From positions 1 through 39,300 of the forward strand of contig NZ_JANJOU010000043.1 in assembly GCF_024594815.1 (NCBI RefSeq): DNA of 39,300 nt, written 5' to 3'. This DNA comes from Roseomonas populi (GTDB lineage: Bacteria; Pseudomonadota; Alphaproteobacteria; Acetobacterales; Acetobacteraceae). The translations under genes and the position numbers were made by a program. Under the pieces are notes generated by a model that was not told the DNA's origin, searched no databases, and saw only the letters and a program-made list of their open reading frames with translations. This document shows positions 16,332 through 24,686 of this stretch, piece by piece; position 1 is the first letter of the stretch, and each line of letters opens with the position of its first letter.

Positions 16332-16734
16332 ATTCGCGGCCGGATCCCGAGCGGTCGACAGCGGACAGAGTTCCATCTCGCGAAGCGGTCGTAGAGTTTT
16401 TGTGTGGCTCGTATTCGGCTGGGCGTTGCGCCAGCACCGTCCCTTCCGGCTGATTTGGATGATGCTGTTAACGCCACCTTGGTATCGACCTGCTGCACCC
16501 CATACAGGAGCGGGAAATACGGCGCGATACGCCGGATGAGATGCGAACCTTGGTACGTACCTTCCAGTTGTTGCTCCCCACGGGTCTTAATCCACCCTGC
16601 CTCACGAAGCCTTGGCCAAGAAAGCTTCATCAAAGTCACACGGGCGTTGCAAGTCTGCCCGGTTAACCCACCGTCCATTCGCGGTTCCTGCCGATATTCA
16701 GGTGAAGAGCCCACCGCGGACGGGAGAAGCCAAC
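16332..16734. other. Intergenic stretch of lower GC, no secure gene
   Basis: About 400 bp between the dead DUF892 copy and the RTX protein gene, with GC visibly lower than its surroundings. A minus-strand frame (16256-16714) runs through it and into the dead gene; its product is not recognised. The 3' part must contain the promoter of the RTX gene. A segment CTTCATCAAAGTCACAC near 16626 only loosely resembles a Pho box. The ribosome-binding site GGGAGAAG precedes ATG 16735. Confidence 0.4.
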
Positions 16735-19700
16735 ATGGCAGGGACTGAGATCCGGGTAGCGACCTTCAACGCGTCGCTCAACCGCAACGCAGAGGGCGAG
16801 CTGGTCCGCGACCTCTCCACCCCCGGCAACCTCCAGGCGCAGACGGTCGCCGAGATCATCCAGCGCGCCGCCCCGGACATCGTCCTCATCAACGAGTTCG
16901 ACTACGTCTCCGGCGACAGGGCCCTCAACCTGTTCCGGGACAACTACCTGGCCGTCGGCCAGAACACGCTCGGCCTCGCCGATGGCGGCGGGCAGGCCAT
17001 CAATTACGGCTACGCCTTCACCGCCCCGTCCAACACCGGCATCGCCACCGGCCTGGACCTGAACAACAACGGCGTGGCGGTGACCACCCTCGGCGCCCCG
17101 GGCTACGGCGACGACGCCTTCGGCTTTGGCAACTACGCCGGCCAGTACGGCATGGCGATCTACTCCAGGTACGAGATCGTCTATGAGGACATCCGCACCT
17201 TCCAGACCTTCCTCTGGAAGGACATGCCCGGCGCCCGCCTGCCGGACGACGCCTCCACCGCCGCCCCGGACGACTTCTACTCCGCCGAGGAACTGGCCGT
17301 GCTGCGCCTCTCCTCCAAGTCCCATTGGGACATCCCCGTGCGGATCAACGGCGAGATCCTGCACGTAATCGTCGCCCACCCGACCCCGCCCACCTTCGAC
17401 GGCGCCGAGGACCGCAACGGCCTCCGCAACGCGGACGAGATCCGCTTCCTCTCCGACTACATCACCCCCGGCCGGGGCGACTACATCTACGATGACGAGG
17501 GCAACGCCGGCGGCCTGGAGGCCGGCGCCCGCTTCGTCATCATGGGCGACATGAACGCCGACCCGAATGACGGCGACAGCGTCGACTCCGCCGCCCTCCA
17601 GCTCCTCCAGAACCCCGTAATCGACGCCAGCATCGTCCCCACCTCCGCCGGAGCCGCCGAGGCGGCCGCCGCGCAGGGCGGCGCCAATGCCAGCCATACC
17701 GGCAACCCGAACCAGGACACCGCGGATTTCGCGGACGGCGCGCCCGGCAACCTGCGCGCCGACTACGTCCTCCCCTCCGCCGCCGGCCTCACCCCCGTGG
17801 TGGGCCAGGTCTTCTGGCCCGTAGCCGCCGACCCGCTTTTCCCGCTCGCCGGCAACTACAGCCCCACCCTGCCGCCCAACGGCTTCCCCGCCTCCGACCA
17901 CCGCCTCGTCTCCATGGACCTGCAGATCGACCCGGTCTTCGACACCCTCTCCGGCGACGCGCCCGAGGTGATCGCCCATCGCGGCGCCAGCGGCACGCGC
18001 CCCGAGCACACGCTGGAAGCCTATCGCGAGGCCATCCGCCTCGGCGCCAAGGTGATCGAGCCCGACCTTGTGCTGACCAAGGACGGCGTGCTGGTGGACC
18101 GGCACGAGCCGATGCTGAGCGGCACCACCGACGTCGCCGACCACCCCGAATTCGCCGATCGCCGCACGACGAAGGTGCTGGAGGGCGAGACGGTCACCGA
18201 CTGGTTCGTGGAGGACTTCACCCTCGCCGAGCTGAAGACCCTCTACGCGCGGGAGCGCATCCCGCAGCTGCGCCCCGACAATACCGAGTTCAACGACCAG
18301 TTCCGCATCCCGACGCTCCAGGAGGTCATCGACCTCGTGAAGCAGGTGGAGGCGGAGACGGGCGAGAAGATAGGTATCATCCCCGAGACGAAGCACCCCA
18401 CCTACTTCGAGTACAACGGCGTCTACGCCGACGGCACGAGGATCGGCGTGGACACCAGCGAGCTCCTGATCGACACGCTGGTCGCCAACGGCTTCACCGA
18501 CCCCACCCGCGTCTCCATCCAGTCCTTCGAGATCGCAAATCTGATCGAGCTGCAGACGAAGATCATGCCGGCCGCCGGCATCGACATCCCGCTCGTGCAG
18601 CTGATGTACAACAACTACTCCCCCGACATCGCCTTCCACCTGAACCCCGCCAACGCGGCGCTGGGCGCGGACCCCTCGCTCTTCGACGGCTTCGACTTCC
18701 CGCTGACGGCGACGACGGTGGCCGAGGTGGGCGGCGGCGGCCTCTACTCGGCCGAAGCGATCAAGGCGATGGCCGACCTCTACGCGGACGTCATCAGCCC
18801 CTACAAGGAGGACGTCTACGCCTCCACCCCGCTCGCCACCCCGGTGGAGTATGACGGCGACGGCATCCCGCTGATCTCGGCGCAGCTGACGGGCGCGGAG
18901 ATGGACATCGTGAAGTGGGCGCATGACGCCGGCATCGAGGCGGTGATCTACACGCTCCGCGACGAGGAATACTTCTCCTTCCTCAACCCCGACGGCACGG
19001 TGCAGCGCCCGGCGGAGGAGTACCTGAAGGTCATCGCCTCCGGCTTCGACGGGCTCTTCACCGACTTCCCCGGCACCGGCGTATCGATCGTGGACCAGCT
19101 GCGCGCGGGCGACGGCGCCATCTCCGTCCCCGGCGCGATCTCCACCACGGGCGGCGCGCCGCGCGGCAACGACATAGTGGTGCTGGACGTGGACGGCCTC
19201 ACCGCCGCCAAGGGCAGCACCGGGATCGACACCGCCATCTACGCCGGGGAGGACCGCCTGAACCTCGCCTCCACTGTGGAGAACGCGGAGCTGCGCGGCG
19301 CCTCCGGGGCCGATATCATCGGCAACGCCCTGGGCAACAGCCTGCTCGGTGGCAGCGGCGACAACCGCCTCCTCGGCGGCGCCGGGGCCGATACGATGGC
19401 GGGCGGCGCGGGCGACGACGCCTATCAGGTGGACGATGCCGGGGACGTGGTCGTGGAGGCCGCGGGCGCCGGCTACGACCGGGTGACGGCGCTGATCGAC
19501 CACACCCTCGGCACCAACCTCGAGAAGCTGATGCTGGAGGGCGCGGCGCGCGTCGGCACGGGCAACGACCTCGACAACCGCATCCTCGCCAACGAGGCGG
19601 GCAGCAGCCTCTACGGGCTGGGCGGCAACGACGCGCTGGTCGGGCGCGGCGGGGACGACCTGCTGGCGGGCGGCACGGGCCTGAACCGCCTGACCGGCGG

Positions 19701-20016
19701 CGGTGGTGCCGACCGCTTCCGCCTCGACGCGCTGGGCACAGGAAACGAGAGCCGGATCCTCGACTTTGTCTCGGGCGAGGACCGGGTCGAGCTGGACACC
19801 ACTGTGTTCACTGCCATCGGCTCCGCCGGCGTGATCGCGGAGGAGGCCTTCGGGGTGGGCCGCACGGCCACCACCGCCGCGCAGCGCGTCCTCTACGACG
19901 GAGCGACCGGCGCCCTCTACTACGATGCCGACGGCGCGGCCGGAGCCGCCGCGGTCCGGATTGCCTCCTTCGCCGGCAACCCGGAACTCATCGCCGCGGA
20001 TATCTGGGCCGCCTGA
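16735..20016 (+). CDS. Secreted EEP nuclease/phosphatase-glycerophosphodiesterase fusion with RTX repeats
   Basis: A 1093-residue protein with three parts. Residues 5-400 are an endonuclease/exonuclease/phosphatase (DNase I-like) domain with Asn12 in VATFNAS, Glu54 in INEFDY, GDMNADPND near 270 and SDHRL near 387. Residues 410-780 are a glycerophosphodiester phosphodiesterase domain with VIAHRGASGTRPEHTLEAY, the metal pair in EPDLVLTKDG, and DRHEP. Residues about 860-1005 carry RTX-type Ca2+-binding repeats (GGAGADTMAGGAGDD, GGNDALVGRGGDDLLAGG) and a C-terminal domain typical of type I secretion. There is no N-terminal signal peptide, in keeping with ABC-type export. Both domains release phosphate from phosphodiesters or monoesters. 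The start is set by GGGAGAAG before ATG 16735. The PstS and Na/Pi genes downstream make it a likely phosphate-scavenging exoenzyme. Export genes are not in the window. Confidence 0.88.
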   Translation: MAGTEIRVATFNASLNRNAEGELVRDLSTPGNLQAQTVAEIIQRAAPDIVLINEFDYVSGDRALNLFRDNYLAVGQNTLGLADGGGQAINYGYAFTAPSNTGIATGLDLNNNGVAVTTLGAPGYGDDAFGFGNYAGQYGMAIYSRYEIVYEDIRTFQTFLWKDMPGARLPDDASTAAPDDFYSAEELAVLRLSSKSHWDIPVRINGEILHVIVAHPTPPTFDGAEDRNGLRNADEIRFLSDYITPGRGDYIYDDEGNAGGLEAGARFVIMGDMNADPNDGDSVDSAALQLLQNPVIDASIVPTSAGAAEAAAAQGGANASHTGNPNQDTADFADGAPGNLRADYVLPSAAGLTPVVGQVFWPVAADPLFPLAGNYSPTLPPNGFPASDHRLVSMDLQIDPVFDTLSGDAPEVIAHRGASGTRPEHTLEAYREAIRLGAKVIEPDLVLTKDGVLVDRHEPMLSGTTDVADHPEFADRRTTKVLEGETVTDWFVEDFTLAELKTLYARERIPQLRPDNTEFNDQFRIPTLQEVIDLVKQVEAETGEKIGIIPETKHPTYFEYNGVYADGTRIGVDTSELLIDTLVANGFTDPTRVSIQSFEIANLIELQTKIMPAAGIDIPLVQLMYNNYSPDIAFHLNPANAALGADPSLFDGFDFPLTATTVAEVGGGGLYSAEAIKAMADLYADVISPYKEDVYASTPLATPVEYDGDGIPLISAQLTGAEMDIVKWAHDAGIEAVIYTLRDEEYFSFLNPDGTVQRPAEEYLKVIASGFDGLFTDFPGTGVSIVDQLRAGDGAISVPGAISTTGGAPRGNDIVVLDVDGLTAAKGSTGIDTAIYAGEDRLNLASTVENAELRGASGADIIGNALGNSLLGGSGDNRLLGGAGADTMAGGAGDDAYQVDDAGDVVVEAAGAGYDRVTALIDHTLGTNLEKLMLEGAARVGTGNDLDNRILANEAGSSLYGLGGNDALVGRGGDDLLAGGTGLNRLTGGGGADRFRLDALGTGNESRILDFVSGEDRVELDTTVFTAIGSAGVIAEEAFGVGRTATTAAQRVLYDGATGALYYDADGAAGAAAVRIASFAGNPELIAADIWAA

Positions 20017-20027
20017 CGATCCGGAAC

Positions 20028-20057
20028 GGGCATGGCCGGAGCCGTCCGGCCATGCCC
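20028..20057. terminator. Strong hairpin, bidirectional terminator candidate
   Basis: A perfect 12-bp stem (GGGCATGGCCGG and CCGGCCATGCCC) with a 6-nt loop begins 12 nt after the RTX gene stop. There is no T-run. It sits between convergent genes (the RTX gene and the cyclic-nucleotide-binding gene) and could serve both. Confidence 0.6.
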
Positions 20058-20215
20058 CGCTCGGGCGGCATCACCCCTCCGGGCGCTCTGGGCCTGCCCG
20101 GCCCGGCCAGCGAAGAAGGCGCCGCCGTCCATCCAGCACGATGGCGTCGGAAGTGCGACCGGCCGCTGGAGCCGGAAGGCCGAGGCGGACCGCCATCGTG
20201 CCTCCCTGCCGTCCG

Positions 20216-20596
20216 TTACAGCGCGGCGTTGGTGGACCGGAGCCGATGTGCCAGTTCAGCCATCGACCACCAGGCAAAGTGGGGCACCTGCTCCACGGCG
20301 AACCGGAACTTCCGCGCGTCGAGCGCGGCAACCTGACAGGCTTTCCGTGCCTCGGCAGTGACCGTGCGGGGCTCGTCGTCGAGGAGCGAGACGATGCCGA
20401 GGGCCTGGCCCGGTCCGACCGTCTCGATCACCACCTGCCCCCGGCGCACCTCCACCTCTCCCTCAAGGAGGACGTACATGCAGGTCGGCCGGTCTCCCTC
20501 GCGGAAGATGAGATCCCCGGGCGCGAAACTGAGCACGACGCCGAGGGATCGGGAGATCTGCCGCACATCCAGTGATTTCTCGAGAAAATCGAGCAT
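20216..20596 (-). CDS. Stand-alone cyclic nucleotide-binding domain protein
   Basis: A 126-residue protein that is essentially one cNMP-binding (CRP-like) beta-roll. Residues 20-60 read LSFAPGDLIFREGD, then MYVLLEGEVEVRRG. A phosphate-cassette-like segment follows (GPGQALGIVSLLDDEPRTVT), then the C-helix (ARKFRFAVEQVPHFAWW). The cassette has GIVSLLDDEPRT in place of the E...R-S/T of true cAMP binders, so the ligand is uncertain. There is no helix-turn-helix, so it cannot act as a CRP/FNR activator on its own. Small solitary proteins of this kind are common in alphaproteobacteria. It is divergent from pstS with the Pho box between them, so its promoter may be affected by PhoB. Confidence 0.8.
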   Translation of the reverse strand: MLDFLEKSLDVRQISRSLGVVLSFAPGDLIFREGDRPTCMYVLLEGEVEVRRGQVVIETVGPGQALGIVSLLDDEPRTVTAEARKACQVAALDARKFRFAVEQVPHFAWWSMAELAHRLRSTNAAL

Positions 20597-20746
20597 CGCT
20601 GCCTCCAGGATCCTGTTCTCGATTATTTGCAGTTCTGTGACGACTTGCCAGGCGGAAGTGGCCCCGGACCCTTTTCAAGGTGACGCGAGTCACCCCTCGG
20701 TCCTGGCGACGTAGGGAAGCGGGAACTCTAGGCCGGTCCCGCCCAG

Positions 20747-20764
20747 CTGTCACAAACCTGTCTT
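20747..20764 (+). promoter_or_regulatory. Pho box upstream of pstS
   Basis: CTGTCACAAACCTGTCTT contains two CTGTC half-sites 11 bp apart, matching the PhoB-binding consensus CTGTCAT-N4-CTGTCAT closely. It lies about 120 bp upstream of the PstS-like gene. It predicts induction on phosphate starvation through PhoR-PhoB. Confidence 0.75.
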
Positions 20765-20883
20765 TTGCGCTCTTCACATTGTCCCGGTAGCCGAACGGTC
20801 AGAGCGGGCCAGGGCCGGTCAGTGAGACCGGCCATCGCCCCCCAAGGCAGCGGAAATCGACCCCGCTGGAACGGAGCGCACCC

Positions 20884-21936
20884 ATGCTGAGGCGCAGCGC
20901 TTCCCGTCTTCTTCTTGCGATGCTGGCGGCCATGTCCGTCTCCCCCGCCTGGGCCGATGGCTTCGCGGGCGCCGGCTCCACCTTCGCCCACCCGCTCCTC
21001 GCGCGCTGGGGCCAGGTCTACACCGCGCTTCAGGGAGAGGGCGGCAGCGCCTTCGGCGCGGATGGCGGCTTCGACTACGAGCCCGTGGGCTCCATGGGCG
21101 GCATCATGCGGGTGCTCCAGCGCGCGGTGGATTTCGGCGCGACCGATGTCCCGATGCAGCCGGAGGAGGTGGAGCGGCACGGGCTGGCGCAGTTCCCGAT
21201 CGCGACCGGCGGCGTCGCCGTGGTGGCCAACCTGCGCGGCACTCCGACCGGCACGCTGCGCCTCTCCGCCCCCGTCCTCGCCAGGATCTACCTCGGCGAG
21301 GTGACGCGCTGGTCCGACCCGGCCATCACCGCGCTGAACCCGGGGCTGCGCCTGCCGGAGGCGCCGATCGCCGTGGTCCACCGCAGCGACCGTTCCGGCA
21401 CCAGCTGGCACTTCACCACCTATCTCGCCGCCGGAAGCCCTGAATGGCAGTCCCGCATCGGCGTGGAGACCCTGCCGCGCTGGCCCGTGGGAACCGGGCT
21501 GCGCGGCAACAGCGCCGTGGCGGACCGTGTGCAGGCCACGGAGAACAGTATCGGCTACGTGGAGGCCGGCCAGGCCGCGCAGCGCGGCCTGCCGGTCGCG
21601 CTGCTGGAGAACCGCGCGGGCCGCTTCGTCGCGCCCACCCTGCCGACCCTGCGCGCGGCCCTGGCGAGCACCCGCTGGGACCCGAGGAGGCACTTCGCCC
21701 AGGGGGCGACCGACGCGACGGGCGAGGACGCCTACCCCATCACCGCCACCGTCTTCGTTGTGGCCCCGCGCCAGCCCGGCACCGCCGCCCGCGGCCGCCA
21801 CCTGACCGAGTTCTTTCGCATGGCGCTGACCGAGCGCGCGGGGGATGCGACAGCCCTCGGCTTTGTCCCGCTGCCCGAGGCGGTGGCGCGAGAGGTGTCG
21901 GAGTACTGGCGGTCCAGCATCAGCGGCGCCCGCTGA
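20884..21936 (+). CDS. Phosphate ABC-type substrate-binding protein, PstS-like
   Basis: A 350-residue periplasmic phosphate-binding protein. It has a signal peptide at 1-24 (LLLAMLAAMSVSPAWADG) followed at once by the phosphate-loop segment GAGSTFAHPLLARWG. Later ligand residues are in VDFGATDVPM and in RSDRSGTSWHFTTYLA. These match the PstS motifs (GAGxTFPxPLYxxW, GSSDxPL, RxDxSGTTxxFTxYL). In the classical system it hands phosphate to PstCAB, but no pstCAB genes follow. Instead a Na/Pi cotransporter gene lies 63 bp downstream and looks co-transcribed. The Pho box upstream explains its control. It could supply a distant PstCAB or concentrate phosphate for the neighbour; the latter is speculation. 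Confidence 0.92.
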   Translation: MLRRSASRLLLAMLAAMSVSPAWADGFAGAGSTFAHPLLARWGQVYTALQGEGGSAFGADGGFDYEPVGSMGGIMRVLQRAVDFGATDVPMQPEEVERHGLAQFPIATGGVAVVANLRGTPTGTLRLSAPVLARIYLGEVTRWSDPAITALNPGLRLPEAPIAVVHRSDRSGTSWHFTTYLAAGSPEWQSRIGVETLPRWPVGTGLRGNSAVADRVQATENSIGYVEAGQAAQRGLPVALLENRAGRFVAPTLPTLRAALASTRWDPRRHFAQGATDATGEDAYPITATVFVVAPRQPGTAARGRHLTEFFRMALTERAGDATALGFVPLPEAVAREVSEYWRSSISGAR

Positions 21937-21999
21937 AAGCCCAGAAACACGCGCGGCGCCGCGGCGCCGTCCCGAATACCGGAAAAAGGCCACGCCCCC

Positions 22000-23709
22000 A
22001 TGCAGGTTGACCTCTTCACACAGGTGATCGTGCCTGTGATCGGGGGGCTGGGCATTTTCATGCTCGGCCTCGAATTCATGGCCAACGGCATCCAGTCCCT
22101 GGCCGTGACCAAGATGCGCAACCTGCTGGCGCGGCTGGCCGGCACCCCGGCCAAGGGTGTGCTCGCCGGCACCGTCATCACCGGCGTCATCCAGTCCTCC
22201 ACGGCGATGACGGTGATGGTCGTCGGCCTGGTGAACGCGGGGGTGGTCGGGCTGCGCCCGGCCATCAGCGTGATCATGGGCGCCAATATCGGCACCACCC
22301 TCGGCAACGGCCTCATCGCCCTGCCGCTCGGGCCGCTGGGCCTGCTGCTCGGCGGCCTCTTCGCGCTGGTGTACATCTTTGCCAAGTCGGACAAGGTGAA
22401 GAACATCGCGCTGGCCTGCATGGGCTTCGCGCTGATCTTCTACGGGCTGAACCTCATGACCGGCGGCCTGCGCCCGCTGCGCAGCATGCCGGAGGTGATG
22501 TCCGCCATCTCAGGCCTGAACGCCAGCACCTTCGGCGGCCTGCTGGCCTGCGTGGTGACCGCGGCGCTGATCACGGCGCTGATCCACTCCTCCTCCGCCA
22601 CCATCGGCATCGTCATGGGCCTCGGTGCCTCGGGCGTGCTGGACTGGCAGACGGCGGTGGCCTTCTCCCTCGGCGCCGACCTCGGGACCACCATCACCTC
22701 CTGGATGGCCTCGCTCAACCTCTCGCGCAACGCCAAGCGCGCGGCCTACGCCCACATCTCCTTCAACATCATCGGCGTGCTGGTCACGATCCCGCTCTTC
22801 TTCATCTCCATGGATGTGCTGCGCTGGGCCATGGGCTGGTTCGGCGGCGACCCCGGCGTGCCGGTAGTGGTGAGCGGGCGCGAGACCTACCCGCTGGTGC
22901 CGGTCGCGATCGGCATCTACTCGACCTTCTTCAACATCTTCAACGTCATCCTCCTCTACCCCTTCATCGGTGTCTTCGAGCGCGTGCTGTCCCGCATCGG
23001 CCGCGACGCCTCGGAGGACGTGGAGGACTACTCCACCCCGAAGTACCTCTCCGCCGGGGCCCGCGCGGAGCTGCCCTCGGCGCTGCTCGCCGTGCAGCAG
23101 GAGATCGCGCGCCACGTGCAGGCCAGCACCCTGTTCATCGACACCGCCCGCGGCGTGCCCACCGCCCCGCGCGTGCCGGCGGAGCACCACACGGCGCTCG
23201 ACATCCTGAACCGCGACATCCGCGCCTTCGCGGCCTCGCTCTTCGCGCCCAACCTGTCCGCGCGGCAGGCCGAGCAGGTGGCCAGCCTTGTCGAGGAGGC
23301 GGACATCGCCGCCAATCTCGGCGACATGCTCCACCAGGTGGCGCGGCGCATCCAGCGCGAGGAGTTCGCCCCCGAGGCGAAGCCGGTGGTGGACGCGATG
23401 CTGGACGGCATCTCCCGCAAGCTCTCCACCGCCATGGCCCCCGGCCAGGCCCCGGCGCCGGCGGCCCCCGCGGAGGTCGAGGGCAACGCGCTGATCGCGG
23501 CGCTGCGGGAGCGGACCCTGGCCCTCTACGCCGTGCCGCCGGACCAGCGCGGCGCCATGCTGGCCCTGCTGGGCAGCGCCGAGCGCGTGTTCCAGGCCGT
23601 GGACCGGTTGGAGGCCGAGCGCCGCTCCGTGCCGCGGGTTGCCGCGGTGCCCGCCTCGGCGCGGCCGGCATCGCCCGGCATGGGGCTGGAGCCGCTTCCC
23701 GCGGAGTAG
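22000..23709 (+). CDS. Na/Pi cotransporter family protein with PhoU-like tail
   Basis: A 569-residue inner-membrane protein of the NptA/SLC34-like family, which couples Na+ to inorganic phosphate uptake. The membrane part (1-340) has the two inverted-repeat signatures: QSSTAMTVMVVGLVNAG at about 65-81 and HSSSATIGIVMGLG at about 196-209. GANIGTTLGNG and GADLGTTITSW follow the respective repeats. The C-terminal 200 residues are helical and cytosolic (VQQEIARHVQASTLFIDTAR, LVEEADIAANLGDMLHQVAR), as in the PhoU-like domain that regulates this branch. It probably belongs to the same transcript as pstS and so to the Pho regulon. Length is normal for the bacterial two-domain type. Confidence 0.92.
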   Translation: MQVDLFTQVIVPVIGGLGIFMLGLEFMANGIQSLAVTKMRNLLARLAGTPAKGVLAGTVITGVIQSSTAMTVMVVGLVNAGVVGLRPAISVIMGANIGTTLGNGLIALPLGPLGLLLGGLFALVYIFAKSDKVKNIALACMGFALIFYGLNLMTGGLRPLRSMPEVMSAISGLNASTFGGLLACVVTAALITALIHSSSATIGIVMGLGASGVLDWQTAVAFSLGADLGTTITSWMASLNLSRNAKRAAYAHISFNIIGVLVTIPLFFISMDVLRWAMGWFGGDPGVPVVVSGRETYPLVPVAIGIYSTFFNIFNVILLYPFIGVFERVLSRIGRDASEDVEDYSTPKYLSAGARAELPSALLAVQQEIARHVQASTLFIDTARGVPTAPRVPAEHHTALDILNRDIRAFAASLFAPNLSARQAEQVASLVEEADIAANLGDMLHQVARRIQREEFAPEAKPVVDAMLDGISRKLSTAMAPGQAPAPAAPAEVEGNALIAALRERTLALYAVPPDQRGAMLALLGSAERVFQAVDRLEAERRSVPRVAAVPASARPASPGMGLEPLPAE

Positions 23710-23842
23710 AGTGCGGGAGGGCGGCATCACCCCCCTTTTTTTGCTCCGCGAAGGCGGCGTCGTGCCGCGCGCCTGAGCCCGGCGGTGGTGGCAGCAAGTT
23801 CCGTTGCCCCGCTGCCGGTGAAGGGTTCATGACCCCCGAAGC

Positions 23843-23860
23843 CGCCCCTCGCTTGGGGCG
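23843..23860. terminator. Possible terminator hairpin after the Na/Pi gene
   Basis: Stem CGCCCC and GGGGCG with a 6-nt loop, about 135 bp after the stop. A run of seven T (23736-23742) after a G/C-rich segment lies closer to the stop and is an alternative termination point. Neither is a textbook terminator. Confidence 0.35.
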
Positions 23861-23914
23861 TTCCCTCGACATCGGCAGTCGGTTCTGGATGCCGAAAGGG
23901 AAGAGGGGTGTCAC

Positions 23915-24487
23915 ATGGCTGACAAAACCTTGCGCGACGCGTTCCACGAGACGCTCAAGGACGTCTACTACGCCGAGAAGCAGTCGGTCCGGGCCCTGAA
24001 GAAGTCCGCCAAGGCGGCAAAGGCGCCGGAGCTGAAGGACGCCTTCCTCCAGCACGCTGAGGAGAGCGCCAATCAGGTCGAGCGCCTCGTCCAGGTCTTC
24101 GAGATCCTCGGCAAGAGTGCCAAGGGCAAGACCTGCGAGGCGATGCAGGGCCTGACCGCCGAGATGGAGGAGGACCTGGAGGATTTCGGGGACACCGAGG
24201 CGGCGGACGACGTGCTGATCGGCTGCGCCCAGGCCATCGAGCACTACGAGATCGCCCGCTACGGCCTGCTCAAGACCTGGGCTCGCAAGCTCGGCCTGAC
24301 TGAAGCCGAGCAGCTCCTGGGGGAAACCCTCGAAGAGGAGAAGAAGACCGACCTCCTCCTGACCCAGATCGCCGAAGTCTTCCACAACGCCGAAGGTGAC
24401 GAAGGCACCAGCGACGAAGAGGAAGCGCCCGAGACGGACGAGACTGCGCCCAAGCGTGCCTCAGGCGGCAGGAGGGCCAAGGCCTAA
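23915..24487 (+). CDS. DUF892 ferritin-like protein (YciE/YciF family)
   Basis: A 190-residue four-helix protein of the DUF892 family, related to E. coli YciF, which adopts a ferritin-like fold and is linked to stress responses. Family features are the N-terminal FHETLKDVYYAEKQ, the helix ELKDAFLQHAEES, the acidic stretch GDTEAADDVLIGCAQAIEHYEIARYG with conserved Glu/His residues suitable for a di-metal site, and EEEKKTDLLLTQIAE. A Lys/Ala-rich tail (SGGRRAKA) follows an acidic linker. The ribosome-binding site GAAGAGGGG precedes ATG 23915. A dead copy with a frameshift lies at 15926-16331. It stands alone here; the role is probably stress protection, inferred from family only. Confidence 0.9.
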   Translation: MADKTLRDAFHETLKDVYYAEKQSVRALKKSAKAAKAPELKDAFLQHAEESANQVERLVQVFEILGKSAKGKTCEAMQGLTAEMEEDLEDFGDTEAADDVLIGCAQAIEHYEIARYGLLKTWARKLGLTEAEQLLGETLEEEKKTDLLLTQIAEVFHNAEGDEGTSDEEEAPETDETAPKRASGGRRAKA

Positions 24488-24681
24488 GAGAGGCGCGCGC
24501 CGCGAGACCTATGAGCCTTGCGGCGCATCACCGTTGTCAAGCACTTGTCCTCTCTGAAGAACAGCCACTTTGCTTCTTGTCCGACCCAGCAACGGCGGTT
24601 GGCGCCCACCACGGCCACCAGCATGTCGCCGATGACTTCCCAGTAGCGAAAGTCACCGCCGACCTTCTCAGCTTGTAGCAT
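24484..24681 (-). CDS. Small hypothetical protein (65 aa)
   Basis: Unrecognised. From ATG 24681 it begins MLQAEKVGGDFRYWEVIGDM, and it continues with LVAVVGANRRCWVGQEAKWL. Codon use is normal for the window and the hydrophobic pattern is protein-like, unlike the opposite strand. An alternative ATG at 24696 overlaps the DUF6428 gene by 10 nt. The close spacing suggests it could be the last gene of the DUF6428 transcript. The gene end overlaps the convergent DUF892 stop by 4 nt. No function can be offered. Confidence 0.4.
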   Translation of the reverse strand: MLQAEKVGGDFRYWEVIGDMLVAVVGANRRCWVGQEAKWLFFREDKCLTTVMRRKAHRSRGARLS

Positions 24682-24686
24682 TGGCT

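Noticed and set aside
16620-16640. Possible Pho box upstream of the RTX gene
   Set aside because: CTTCATCAAAGTCACAC lacks the CTGTC half-sites; the match is too loose compared with the site at 20747.
16256-16714. Minus-strand frame of 152 codons spanning the gap before the RTX gene
   Set aside because: It runs through the dead DUF892 copy and the RTX gene promoter, has no recognisable domain and no clear ribosome-binding site. I left it as an unproven frame.
16663-19503. Very long minus-strand open frame opposite the RTX gene
   Set aside because: Its Val/Gly/Asp/His-rich translation is the antisense shadow of a high-GC gene with strong codon bias. The plus strand has clear domains.
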